A DNA stretch of 64,000 bases from Pontimicrobium sp. SW4 (lineage in GTDB: Bacteria > Bacteroidota > Bacteroidia > Flavobacteriales > Flavobacteriaceae): NCBI RefSeq assembly GCF_039954625.1, contig NZ_CP157199.1:2294001-2358000 (forward strand), read 5' to 3'. Made by a program: the position numbers and the translations under genes. How positions within the stretch are numbered: the first letter of the stretch is position 1; each line of letters opens with the position of its first letter. Shown piece after piece: positions 39,607 through 49,300 of the stretch. Below the pieces are notes generated by a model. That model made no database searches. It saw only the letters and a program-made list of their open reading frames with translations, and was not told the origin of the DNA.

Positions 39607-41601
39607 TTACAGACATTCTCTTTCTATAATTAATTCTACATTATCATTAACAAGTATCATACGTTCAGCACCACATTCAACAACAACCCAGTCCTTATTA
39701 AATGGCTCGAAAGGAGCAGCTATTTGACTAATGCTTATTACTACACCTGTTCCAGTTCCTGCGTTTGTTGACCATGTACCAACAGTTTCATTTCCATTAC
39801 TATCTTTTATTACTAAATCTTGATTAGCATTAAAATAGAAATCGTAACCGTTAAAATCGTTACTACTGTTAATCGCTACTGGTACCCAATGACAATTAGC
39901 CTCTACTAAATATGAGTCAATCATTTCCTCTGTACAATCGTCACTACAATCTTCTACATAAAGTACTGCGAAGAAAACTTCGTATCTAGTTGTTCCTGCT
40001 AGAGTAACTCTAACCCAAAGAGGTTGTTGATTATTCGTGTTTGTATATTCAGATGGTAAAGCATTATCATTATTATGAGCTTCACTTTCACTTAAATGGA
40101 ATGTAACTTCTACATCATCATTTGAACATTCATCATAAACCTCATTTAAATTGAATGTTGCAATTCCGTCAAACTCTACGCCATCTTCACAAATAACTAC
40201 ATCTCTGTTTTCGAAACAATCAAAAGGATTATAGCATTCTTTTTCAAAAACTATATAATGATTCTCACGTATTACTTTAATTCTATTGTCATCACATTCG
40301 TAAACCTTCCAATATCCAGAAAAGTTATCATATGGTGCTGGTAAGTCTAAAATTAATTTAATAGCATAATCTGTTAGTGCAACTTCCCATGTTCCAGTAA
40401 TAGCGCCTGAAGCAGGATTGGAGTCCTCCATAGTTAAAGTTCCATCTTCTGCAAAATTAAACTTCCCTAAGGCTCCGCTACTATTTAAATTTGTTCCTGC
40501 ATACCATGAGCAGTCTTTTAAATATCTTTTTATTTCTTGAGCTGAGCAGTCTGGTTCATCTTCACAACGTTGCTTAAGAACCATTGTAGTATCACTAGTT
40601 CCAGCAATATCACTTTCTCTTACAAGTTTAAATCTGTCGTCATCACATTCTTCTATTAACCACTCTCCACTCAAATTTTCATTGAAAGCGTTTAATTCTG
40701 TGATTTTTAAGACAATTCCATCATCAGTTTCTCTTGTATTCCAAGTTCCGTATATAGATGTTGAACCATCTGGATTAATTACTTTTAATTGTCCATTTTC
40801 TAGGAAGGCAAGATGGTAAGGTCTTAAATGATCGTCACCATTATATCTAAATATTTTCCAATAACATTCCATTAAGTATTCATCTACTTCATCTATATCG
40901 CAATCATCTTCTTGATCACACATATCTTCTGCTTCATTAATCACACGTTCTAATTCTTGATTGTTATGCACTTCTACTGTTTCACCATTAGCATAAACCA
41001 TTTTAACTGGAAAATTTAAACTTGCTAAAATAGCTTGTTCAGCATTTTCTATTCTTTCCATGAATTGGTAAAGTTTTCTATCATTTTCTATAACAACTGT
41101 TTCAATAACTTGAAAATCTGTATTATAAATTGAGAATGAAATAGGGTAAACAAAATCTACACATTCAATAACTTCTTCATTTTCACATCTATCAATAAAA
41201 TTTTCTAATTGGTCCATGTTTTCGATAACCACTTCAGTATGGTCATTCAATACAATGGTAATAGGAAAGATGAATTCTAACGTATCGTCGTCGTCACTAA
41301 ATTCTTCAAAAACATCTCTAATAAAATCTAAGTCTTCTTCAGTAGTAATTGTAATAGTAATTCCATTTACAATAATAGTAACGGGTAAATTTACAGATAA
41401 GCAATTAGCGCTATCCATAATATCATCTGTTGTACCATCATTAGAAGATGTAGACATCATCAAGTTAGCCAAGGTAGATTGTGGAGCAATAACTTGATTC
41501 TCACTAGGTCCTGTGATTTCAATAACTTCATCTTGACAAGAAGAAAAAGTTAAAAGGGCAAAAAAGGCTAATAAAAGCGTGTAATTAAATTTCGTTTTCA
41601 T
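39607..41601 (-). CDS. Large modular lipoprotein with lipocalin-like repeats and an adhesin-type module
   Basis: The 664-residue protein has an SPII signal (LLTFSSCQDE, Cys at about 22). Residues about 72-225 hold four imperfect repeats of the form P-V/I-T-I-x-V-x-x... followed by an L-x-x-F/V-I helix. Three repeats of about 100 residues, starting C-x-W and containing GTW...(W/V)...EC(D)xxR, lie at about 240-345, 365-455 and 555-664 and look lipocalin-like. Between repeats 2 and 3 (about 465-540) is a module resembling those of the giant adhesins (SEYTNTNNQQPLWVRV). The protein is very acidic. An upstream motif shared with fecR suggests control by the nearby ECF sigma factor. Function is unknown. 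Confidence 0.8.
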   Translation of the reverse strand: MKTKFNYTLLLAFFALLTFSSCQDEVIEITGPSENQVIAPQSTLANLMMSTSSNDGTTDDIMDSANCLSVNLPVTIIVNGITITITTEEDLDFIRDVFEEFSDDDDTLEFIFPITIVLNDHTEVVIENMDQLENFIDRCENEEVIECVDFVYPISFSIYNTDFQVIETVVIENDRKLYQFMERIENAEQAILASLNFPVKMVYANGETVEVHNNQELERVINEAEDMCDQEDDCDIDEVDEYLMECYWKIFRYNGDDHLRPYHLAFLENGQLKVINPDGSTSIYGTWNTRETDDGIVLKITELNAFNENLSGEWLIEECDDDRFKLVRESDIAGTSDTTMVLKQRCEDEPDCSAQEIKRYLKDCSWYAGTNLNSSGALGKFNFAEDGTLTMEDSNPASGAITGTWEVALTDYAIKLILDLPAPYDNFSGYWKVYECDDNRIKVIRENHYIVFEKECYNPFDCFENRDVVICEDGVEFDGIATFNLNEVYDECSNDDVEVTFHLSESEAHNNDNALPSEYTNTNNQQPLWVRVTLAGTTRYEVFFAVLYVEDCSDDCTEEMIDSYLVEANCHWVPVAINSSNDFNGYDFYFNANQDLVIKDSNGNETVGTWSTNAGTGTGVVISISQIAAPFEPFNKDWVVVECGAERMILVNDNVELIIERECL

Positions 41602-41648
41602 AATGTAGGTTTTTGTTTTACTTCAATTTTCTTATAAAACAACTAAAC

Positions 41649-41685
41649 TTTAAAAACTCCTACCTTGAAACTTCTTTTTTTTTAT
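41649..41685 (-). promoter_or_regulatory. Candidate ECF sigma promoter motif A, upstream of the 664-residue lipoprotein
   Basis: Read on the minus strand, CAAGGTAGGAGTTTTTAAA (41667-41649) is identical over 19 bp to the sequence at 43041-43059 upstream of fecR. It is preceded by an A-rich run and GAAGTTT shared with motif B. GGTAGG ends 57 bp before the ATG at 41601. Confidence 0.6.
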
Positions 41686-42417
41686 TTAGTACGTAAAACT
41701 TAAATCATCTATAACGGCTTCAGAAAACTCTCCACCATATTCTGCCAGATTTAATTTTCCAATATTCATTACAAATTGAATATATGCTATTTCATAATCT
41801 TCTTCAGGAAAGTCATTGATATCTATTTCAAAAGACGTAAAAGTAGTTGTTGGTGTAGTAACAATAAACTCTCTAGAATTTTCAGGAAATAAACCAGTTA
41901 CTAGCTGAGAAGTTTCAATAGCATTTAATCTTTTAGAAAAATAAACTTGAATTTTCAAGGTGTCAACTCCCTTATCTAATCCATTGGACTTATTAGAGCC
42001 TTTAAACTTATAGCGCCCTTTTATTTTTTTAGGTTTCAATTTTAACTCAAACTTAGTAAAAACACTATTTCGACTTTCTGTAGCCCAATCACCATCACCT
42101 CTTTTTAAAAAAAGAGCAGTTCCATTTGCATCGCTTCCTGTATACTTATTTACAATGCCTACTCCTGTTTGAGCTCTTCCAATGATGTTAACAATTGATT
42201 CTTGCCAATAGACCAGAGAATCTTTTATGTATTCCTTACCGCTTAATGTTTTCTTAGGTATTGAAACCCAATCTTCAAAAAATCCGTTAGGAATGGTTTC
42301 ATTTACAACAGGCAGTTTCATATCATCATCTGTTGAGCATCCAACCATTAAAACTCCAACAGTAATAACTCTTACGTATCCTAAAATGTTACTCCAATTT
42401 TTTTTTCTTTTTTTCAT
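41686..42417 (-). CDS. Lipoprotein, possible jelly-roll (PCMD-like) domain
   Basis: The 243-residue protein has an SPII signal after a basic start (VGVLMVGCSTDDD, Cys at about 27). The mature part begins IPNGFFEDW and includes ALFLKRGDGDWATES, FELKLKPKKIKGRYKFKG, KIQVYFSKRLNA and the closing IDDLSFTY. This N-G-x-F-E-x-W ... D-D-L-x-F/V layout recalls carbohydrate-binding jelly rolls such as PCMD or DUF4465 in Bacteroidota lipoproteins, but I cannot confirm it. It is divergent from the sigma gene, with motif B in the 98-bp gap. It precedes the 664-residue lipoprotein by 84 bp, which hold motif A. Confidence 0.75.
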   Translation of the reverse strand: MKKRKKNWSNILGYVRVITVGVLMVGCSTDDDMKLPVVNETIPNGFFEDWVSIPKKTLSGKEYIKDSLVYWQESIVNIIGRAQTGVGIVNKYTGSDANGTALFLKRGDGDWATESRNSVFTKFELKLKPKKIKGRYKFKGSNKSNGLDKGVDTLKIQVYFSKRLNAIETSQLVTGLFPENSREFIVTTPTTTFTSFEIDINDFPEEDYEIAYIQFVMNIGKLNLAEYGGEFSEAVIDDLSFTY

Positions 42418-42466
42418 AATTAACCTTTAAATAATTTAATTTTTAAATAAAAACAGTTAAGTCAAA

Positions 42467-42500
42467 AAAAAACCTACCCTCAAGCTTCTTTTTTTTATTT
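42467..42500 (-). promoter_or_regulatory. Candidate ECF sigma promoter motif B, upstream of the 243-residue lipoprotein
   Basis: The minus strand reads AAAAAAAAGAAGCTTGAGGG then TAGGTTTTT. It matches motif A in the A run, GAAG(C/T)TT, (A/G)GGTAGG and the T run. GGTAGG ends 55 bp before the ATG at 42417. The sigma gene starts divergently 16 bp away. Confidence 0.55.
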
Positions 42501-42515
42501 TTACCGCATCAAGAT

Positions 42516-43037
42516 ATGTTAATGGCTAAAGAAATAAGCGATAATATTTGCGACGAACATTTGTTTTCAAGTCTATTTGAAAAACACTCAAAAAATCTAC
42601 ACGACTTTTTATATTATAAGTTTGGTGAACATTTTAATCCAAAGGATAAAGTACAAGAAGCATTTATTAAACTATGGGAACATTGTGGTAAAGTCACACC
42701 TAGTAAAGCAAAATCTTTTTTATTTACTGTAGCTAATAATTTAATGCTAAATGAAGCATCACATCAAAAAGTGGTTTTAAAATATCAAAAAACGAAACCA
42801 AAAACCCATACCAATGAAACTCCCGAATTTATTTTAGAAGGAAATGAATATATGGATAAACTCCAAAAAGCCATTGGAAATTTAAGTGAAGCACAGCGTA
42901 CTGCTTTTTTACTTAATAGAGTTGAAGGAAAAAAACATAAAGAAATTGCTGTGCTTTTAGATATTTCTCAAAAAGCAGTTGAAAAACGAATTTATGGTGC
43001 GCTAAAAAAATTACGAGAAAGTATTAAAGAAATTTAA
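42516..43037 (+). CDS. ECF RNA polymerase sigma factor (FecI-like)
   Basis: The 173-residue sigma-70 ECF protein has region 2 (residues about 19-75: LFEKHSKNLHDFLYYKFGEH, VQEAFIKLWEHC, KSFLFTVANNLMLNEA). Region 4 (about 115-170) contains LSEAQRTAFLLNRVEGKKHKEIA and SQKAVEKRIYGALKKLRES. ATG at 42516 or 42522 may start it. The order sigma, fecR, STN-receptor is the cell-surface signalling arrangement: the receptor senses a ligand, FecR releases the sigma factor, and target promoters are activated. Repeated CAAGGTAGG-type motifs around it are candidate targets. Confidence 0.93.
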   Translation: MLMAKEISDNICDEHLFSSLFEKHSKNLHDFLYYKFGEHFNPKDKVQEAFIKLWEHCGKVTPSKAKSFLFTVANNLMLNEASHQKVVLKYQKTKPKTHTNETPEFILEGNEYMDKLQKAIGNLSEAQRTAFLLNRVEGKKHKEIAVLLDISQKAVEKRIYGALKKLRESIKEI

Positions 43038-43040
43038 AAA

Positions 43041-43059
43041 CAAGGTAGGAGTTTTTAAA
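43041..43059 (+). promoter_or_regulatory. Candidate ECF sigma promoter motif C, upstream of fecR
   Basis: CAAGGTAGGAGTTTTTAAA starts 4 bp after the sigma-factor stop and ends 31 bp before the fecR ATG. It is identical to motif A on the other strand. It would let the sigma factor drive fecR and the receptor. Confidence 0.6.
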
Positions 43060-43090
43060 AGTTGATTGTTATATAGGTGTAATTAATATT

Positions 43091-43993
43091 ATGGAACGCA
43101 AAGGATTAATAAAAAAATGGTTAGATAACGAGTTAAATCCTCAGGAACTTGAAGCATTTAAAAAGCTTGAAGACTATAAGGAATTAACGACGCTTTCAAA
43201 CAACCTTACACGATTTAAAGCTCCTGAATACAATGTTCAAGAAGAGCTTAATAGTGCGTTGCAGAATATTAGTACTACTAAAAAAGAATCCAAAACGCAT
43301 TGGTTACGTCCAGTTTTAAGAATTGCTGCTATTTTAGCAATTTCTTTTTCGGTGTATTATTATACAACAACTCTAGATACCAATTTCACTACCCTTGCTG
43401 CACAAAAAACAACTATTGAACTTCCAGATGCTTCAAATGTATCGTTAAATGCTATGTCAAGTTTAGCGTTTAATGAAAATCGTTGGAGCAAAAATCGGGA
43501 TGTAACTTTAAAGGGTGAAGCATTTTTTAAAGTTGCAAAAGGATCTACTTTTAATGTAAAAACAAAACACGGTATAGTTACCGTTTTAGGAACAGAATTT
43601 AACGTAAAGCAACGTGACAATTATTTTGAAGTAATTTGTTACGAAGGCTCTGTTAAAGTAACTCATAATAGTGACATTGTAATACTTAAACCAGGAAATA
43701 GCTTTTTAAAAATTGATGGGAAATTAATTGCTAAAGAAAAAGAAAACTCATTACATCCTTCATGGATCAATAATGAAAGCTACTTTAAAAGTATGCCTTT
43801 CGAGTACGTAATTCGTGAGTTCGAAAGGCAATACAATGTGTCTATAAACCCTCAAAACATAAATGTAAAACAATTATTCACAGGAAGTTTTAGCCATAAC
43901 GATATAGAATTGGCTTTAAAATCTATAACTTTACCTTTAGATGTAAAGTATAATTTTAAAAATAAAACTATCATAGAATTATCACGTGACTAG
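43091..43993 (+). CDS. FecR-family anti-sigma factor
   Basis: The 300-residue protein has a short cytoplasmic domain (1-75, with KKWLDNELNPQELEAF) and one membrane segment (LRIAAILAISFSVYYY). The periplasmic FecR domain (about 100-200) contains TTIELPDASNVSLNAMSSLAF, seen as IELPDASNVSLNA, then VTLKGEAFFKVAK and GIVTVLGTEFNVK. A DUF4974-like C-terminal domain (about 235-300) follows. By family it holds the ECF sigma factor inactive until the receptor signals. It overlaps the receptor gene by 8 bp, so the two are translationally coupled. Confidence 0.93.
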   Translation: MERKGLIKKWLDNELNPQELEAFKKLEDYKELTTLSNNLTRFKAPEYNVQEELNSALQNISTTKKESKTHWLRPVLRIAAILAISFSVYYYTTTLDTNFTTLAAQKTTIELPDASNVSLNAMSSLAFNENRWSKNRDVTLKGEAFFKVAKGSTFNVKTKHGIVTVLGTEFNVKQRDNYFEVICYEGSVKVTHNSDIVILKPGNSFLKIDGKLIAKEKENSLHPSWINNESYFKSMPFEYVIREFERQYNVSINPQNINVKQLFTGSFSHNDIELALKSITLPLDVKYNFKNKTIIELSRD

Positions 43994-46298
43994 AACAACT
44001 TTAAGTTTTCTATACATTGTTTTATTTTTCTTTAGTTCTTTGACGGTTGCTGCTCAAATTAATAAAGAAACAATTCCTCTTGTTGCCTTTTTAAAGCAAA
44101 TAGAAACTGCGCACAATGTTACATTTTCTTATGCTGATGCCAATTTAAAGGATAAAACTATTGTATTACCTTCTTCTGGATTATCACTTACTGAAGTGTT
44201 AGATTATATTTCTGCCAATACAAATCTTTCTTTTGAAACATTAGACAACAAAATTTTAATTATAAAAAAAGAAGCACAAAAACCATCAAAATCTTTTAAA
44301 ACACAATACTTAGAAGAAGTAGTCATAAATAATTATTTAACCAAAGGTATTTCATTAACTAATGGTGGTTCTACAACCATAAAACCTGAATCATTTGGGA
44401 TTTTACCAGGGCTTATAGAACCCGATATTCTACAAACAATACAATCGCTTCCAGGGGTTATTAGTGTTGACGAACGTGTGTCTAATGTAAATATTCGTGG
44501 AGGCACCCATGACCAAAATTTGATGCTTTGGGATGGTATAAAAATGTACCAATCTGGGCACTTTTTTGGTTTAATTTCTGCCTTCAACCCTTATCTAACA
44601 GAAACTGTAAGTGTATCAAAAAATGGAACAAGCACTATGTATGGTGATGGTGTTTCTAGTGTCATTGATATGCAATCTTCAAATTCTATTAGCAAAAAAG
44701 CATCAGGTGGAGGTGGTTTTAATTTTATTAACGGTGATATGTTCGCTAAAATCCCCTTAAATAAAAAAACAGAAATACAACTTTCGGCAAGGCGTTCTTT
44801 AACCGACCTTATCGCTACACCAACCTACGATCAATATTTCAAACGTATTTTTCAAGATTCAGATCTAACGAACAATCAAAATAATAGTACAGTCTCAAAA
44901 GATGAGCATTTTTATTTTTACGACACAACTCTAAAGGTGCTTTACGACCTTTCAGCAAAAGATAAATTAAGAGCTAATTTTTTAAATGTTTTTAATAGTC
45001 TAAACTACAACGAACAATCAAGAATTAATGATGTAGACGAAGAATTAAAAAGCAAACTAACTCAAAGTAATTTAGCTGCTTCTATAGATTACACTCGAGA
45101 TTGGAGTTCACAACTCTCAACATCTGTTCAAGTATATGTATCAAAATATAATTTAGATGCTACTAATTTTGACGTCATAAATAACCAACGACTTATACAA
45201 GAAAACCAAGTGTATGATAATGGTATTAAAACTCAATTAAATTATCAATTTAACGACAACTTAAAATTAAATAATGGTTATCAATTTTCTGAAGTTGGCG
45301 TGAGCAATTTAGAAGATGTAAACAATCCTATTTTTAGAAGTTATATTAAAGAAGTGATACGAACACATTCACTTTATAGTGAATTAGACTTTGCTGCAAA
45401 TTCACAAAGCACCAAACTAAAAGTTGGTGTTCGTGGTAATTATTTCGAGAAATTCTCGAAAACACTTTTTGAACCTCGTTTTAGTTTCAATCAACGCTTT
45501 TTAAATAATTTTAGATTCGAAATATTAGGTGAATTAAAGAGTCAAACCACATCACAAATTATTGATTTACAGAATGATTTTTTAGGTATTGAAAAACGTC
45601 GTTGGGTGTTATCAAATGACACGAATATTCCTATTATAAAAAGTAAACAGATATCAGCTGGAATTAGATATAATAAAAACAGGCTATTACTAAGTGCTGA
45701 TGCATATATGAAAGAAGTTAATGGGATTACTACAAGAAGTCAGGGATTTCAAAATCAATATCAATTTGTAAATGCTATTGGTAATTATCAAATTAAGGGT
45801 GTAGATTTTTTAATAAATAAACAATATTCCAATACGAGTGTTTGGTTAAGTTATTCATTTAGTAAAAACAATTATGTTTTTAAAGATTTAAACCTTGGTA
45901 ACTCTTTTCCAAATAATATTGATGTAACTCATGCTCTTACCTTTGCTGGCACATATACTATCACAAATTTCAAATTTGCTTTAGGTTTTAATTGGCGAAC
46001 TGGAAAACCTTACACAAAACCAGATGCCAATAATCCTAACACTAATAATACTATAAATTACGCATCACCAAATAGCAGCAATATTAAAGATTACTTAAGA
46101 ACCGATTTTTCTACAACCTATACCTTTAAAGTATCTTACAATGCTAATGCTATTGTTGGGTTTTCATTATGGAATTTACTTAACAAGAAAAACACCATTA
46201 ATGCATATTATATCATTGATGACGAAGACAACATCTCGAAAGTAGAAAATTTATCCCTTGGAATTACACCAAATTTCAGCTTCAGATTACATTTTTAG
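43986..46298 (+). CDS. TonB-dependent receptor with N-terminal STN signalling domain
   Basis: The start is a GTG at 43986, overlapping the fecR stop (GTGACTAG). The 770-residue protein has a signal peptide (ending TVAAQ) and an STN signalling domain (about 25-95: IPLVAFLKQIETAHNVTFSY, SLTEVLDYISANTNLSFETL). A plug (about 140-235: QTIQSLPGVISVDERVSNVN, IRGGTHDQNLMLWDGI) and a beta barrel ending in SFRLHF follow. Unlike most Bacteroidota receptors it has no carboxypeptidase-regulatory-like domain between STN and plug. By family it imports or senses a ligand at the outer membrane with TonB and signals to FecR. The ligand is unknown. Confidence 0.94.
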   Translation: MTRTTLSFLYIVLFFFSSLTVAAQINKETIPLVAFLKQIETAHNVTFSYADANLKDKTIVLPSSGLSLTEVLDYISANTNLSFETLDNKILIIKKEAQKPSKSFKTQYLEEVVINNYLTKGISLTNGGSTTIKPESFGILPGLIEPDILQTIQSLPGVISVDERVSNVNIRGGTHDQNLMLWDGIKMYQSGHFFGLISAFNPYLTETVSVSKNGTSTMYGDGVSSVIDMQSSNSISKKASGGGGFNFINGDMFAKIPLNKKTEIQLSARRSLTDLIATPTYDQYFKRIFQDSDLTNNQNNSTVSKDEHFYFYDTTLKVLYDLSAKDKLRANFLNVFNSLNYNEQSRINDVDEELKSKLTQSNLAASIDYTRDWSSQLSTSVQVYVSKYNLDATNFDVINNQRLIQENQVYDNGIKTQLNYQFNDNLKLNNGYQFSEVGVSNLEDVNNPIFRSYIKEVIRTHSLYSELDFAANSQSTKLKVGVRGNYFEKFSKTLFEPRFSFNQRFLNNFRFEILGELKSQTTSQIIDLQNDFLGIEKRRWVLSNDTNIPIIKSKQISAGIRYNKNRLLLSADAYMKEVNGITTRSQGFQNQYQFVNAIGNYQIKGVDFLINKQYSNTSVWLSYSFSKNNYVFKDLNLGNSFPNNIDVTHALTFAGTYTITNFKFALGFNWRTGKPYTKPDANNPNTNNTINYASPNSSNIKDYLRTDFSTTYTFKVSYNANAIVGFSLWNLLNKKNTINAYYIIDDEDNISKVENLSLGITPNFSFRLHF

Positions 46299-46394
46299 TG
46301 CTTTGAAATTCATTTTAAAAAACCTAAATTAGCTTGCCTTTTATTTATTGAGAATTTAACTACTACAATCATCTAATATTTTAAAGACCATTGT

Positions 46395-49300
46395 ATGTAT
46401 TTTAAAACTCATTTTTCTAAGTCGCAATTCTTATTACTTTTTATTACTTTACTTTTTTCTTCAACTTTTGTTTTCTCACAAGGTTTTGAAGGTTATTATC
46501 GCACGCCAACAATACATGGAAACACGGTAATTTTTAGTGCCGAAGGTGATTTGTGGAGCGTTCCATTAAACGGTGGACTTGCGCAAAGATTAACCACACA
46601 TGCCGAAGAAGAATTTAATCCAGCTATTTCTCCAAACGGAAAAACCATTGCATTTTCCGCAAGCTATGAAGGGCCTACAGAAGTTTACACTATGCCAATT
46701 ACTGGTGGATTACCAATGCGATGGACTTACGAAAGTGATGCTTCTCTAGTCAATACTTGGACTCCAAATGGTGAAATTGTTTACGACACAAGAGCTTTTG
46801 CCACTTTACCAGACAGACAATTAGTTACTATAAACACTAAAACTAAAGACAAACATAGAGTCCCTCTACATCAGGCAAGTGAAGCAACTTATAATGCTAA
46901 TGGAAACACAGTGTTTTTTGTTCGCCCTTCCTATCATGGTAATGTAACTAAACGTTATAAAGGAGGTACAGCTAGACAGATTTGGAAATTTACGACTGGT
47001 AGTAAAGAAGCTATAAAATTAACAACCGATTTTTCTGGAGGGAGCCATCACCCAATGTGGTATAATAATCGTGTCTACTTTATTACAGATAGGGATGGTA
47101 CTATGAATGTTTGGTCGATGGATGAAAATGGTAACGACTTAAAACAGCATACCAAACATGAAGGTTTTGATGTCCGCTATGCAAAACAAAACAATGGTAA
47201 TATTGTGTACCAATTAGGAGCAGACATTTGGCATTATAATATTACATCAAATACCACTAAAAAAATTGACATTAGACTACAGTCCGATTTAGATCAACTT
47301 AGAGAAAATTGGGTTGAGAACCCATCTAGTTATATCACTTCTGTAAGTCCAGATTCTAAAGGCGAGCGCATCGTGATCACAGCTAGAGGTCGTGCTTTTA
47401 TAGCACCTGTAAAATCAGGACGATTTGTAGAATTTACACATCAAAAAGATGTAAGATATAGAGACGCTACGTTTTCTTCCAACGGAGAAGACATATATAC
47501 CTTATCTGATGAAAGTGGTGAATTTGAATTTGTGAAAATAGATACAAAAGGTGAAGATCAGCCAAAACCTATTACCAAAGATGGAAGCGTTTTAAGATAT
47601 GGTGGAACACCTTCACCAGACGGTAAATTTTTAGCTTATAGTGATTTAGAGAATAATATGTTTATTCTTAACCTAGCTAACGGAAAGAGCAAAAAAATAT
47701 CGACTAATGAAGAAGGGATTTACAGTTTTTCATGGTCTCCAGATAGTAAATGGTTAGCCTTTGTACAGGTAGCAGATAATACTATGGCTCAAATATTTTT
47801 ACATGGTTTGGACACAAACGAAACTTTTCCAATAACTACAGATCGTGCTAATAGTGTAAATGCAAAATGGAGTCCTGATGGAAAGTTTATTTATTTCCTT
47901 TCTGATAGAAATTTTAGAACTATAGTTGGTTCTCCTTGGGGACCAAGGCAACCTGAACCTTATTTTGATATTAGTGAGAAAGTATATCACATTGCTTTAC
48001 AAAAAGGTACTAGGTCTCCTTTTAGAAAAGATAACGAATTAGTTTCTGAAGATTCTAAAAAAGAAGATTCTAAAGAACCTGTTTCAATAAAAATTGATAA
48101 AAACGGAATTATTGAACGTATTGAAGAAGTTCCAGTAGCTCCAGGAAATTATAGAAGTTTAGAAGTTACCGATAAGGCTATTTATACATTATCTAGTAGT
48201 ACAGGTGCAAATTCTCAAACAGATCTTGCTGTAATTAAAATTAGCAACGAAGACGTTAAGCTTAATACCATGATTGAAGGTGTTAGAGGTTTTCAACTTA
48301 CTGGAAATGGCAAAAAATTATTAGTTAGTAAAGGAAGCAACTATTATATGGTAGATGCTGGAACAGGAAAAGTAAATGGTCTAAATGATAGTAAAATTGA
48401 TTTAAGCGGTTGGAAATTTGCCATAACACCATTAGAAGACTGGAAGCAAATTTTTACAGATGCATGGCGTATGGAACGTGATTATTTTTATGATAAAAAT
48501 ATGCATGGTGTTAACTGGAAAAAAATGCATGATAAATACTATCCTCTTGTAGATAGAGTTACTACTAGAAATGAATTATCGGATCTTATTGGTCGCTTTG
48601 TAGGTGAACTTGCTGCACTACATACTAGCGTTCGAGGAGGAGATACAAGAAATGACAATGCAAATATTCCTATTGCAAATTTAGGCGCTCGTTTTAGTAG
48701 AGACAATGCAAACAAAGGCTATCGTATTGACTATATATACAAAGCAGATCCTGATTATCCAGACACTAAATCTCCGTTAGATGACCCGTACCTAGATATA
48801 AGAGTTGGTGATGTGATTACACATGTTAACGGCAAACCATCATTAGAATCTCTAGACATTGGAGAGTTAATTAGAAACCAAATTGGTAAACAAGTAAAAC
48901 TCAAAATTAAGCGTGCTACTTCTAGTCGAGATGTTATTGTAGAACCTATTGGTAGTATGTATAGCTTGCGTTATAAAGACTGGGAATATTCTCGACGTTT
49001 AATTACTGAAAAAGAAAGCAACAATAATATTGGTTATGTACATCTTCAAGCTATGGGATCAAACGATATTAACCAATGGTATAGAGAGTTTTATCCTGTA
49101 TTTGATAGACCTGGTCTAATTATAGATGTACGACATAATAGAGGTGGAAATATAGAAAGTTTTATTCTTGAAAAATTGCTTCGTAAAGCTTGGATGTATT
49201 GGAAATCGCGATCTGGCAAGCCTTCTTGGAATATGCAATATGCCTTTAGAGGTCATATCGTAATTTTAGTTGACGAAAATACAGCATCAGATGGTGAAGC

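Noticed and set aside
42467..42515. Motif B as a terminator or as the sigma factor's own promoter
   Set aside because: It has no inverted repeat, and its orientation and distance fit the minus-strand lipoprotein gene instead; sigma-gene control by it is not supported.
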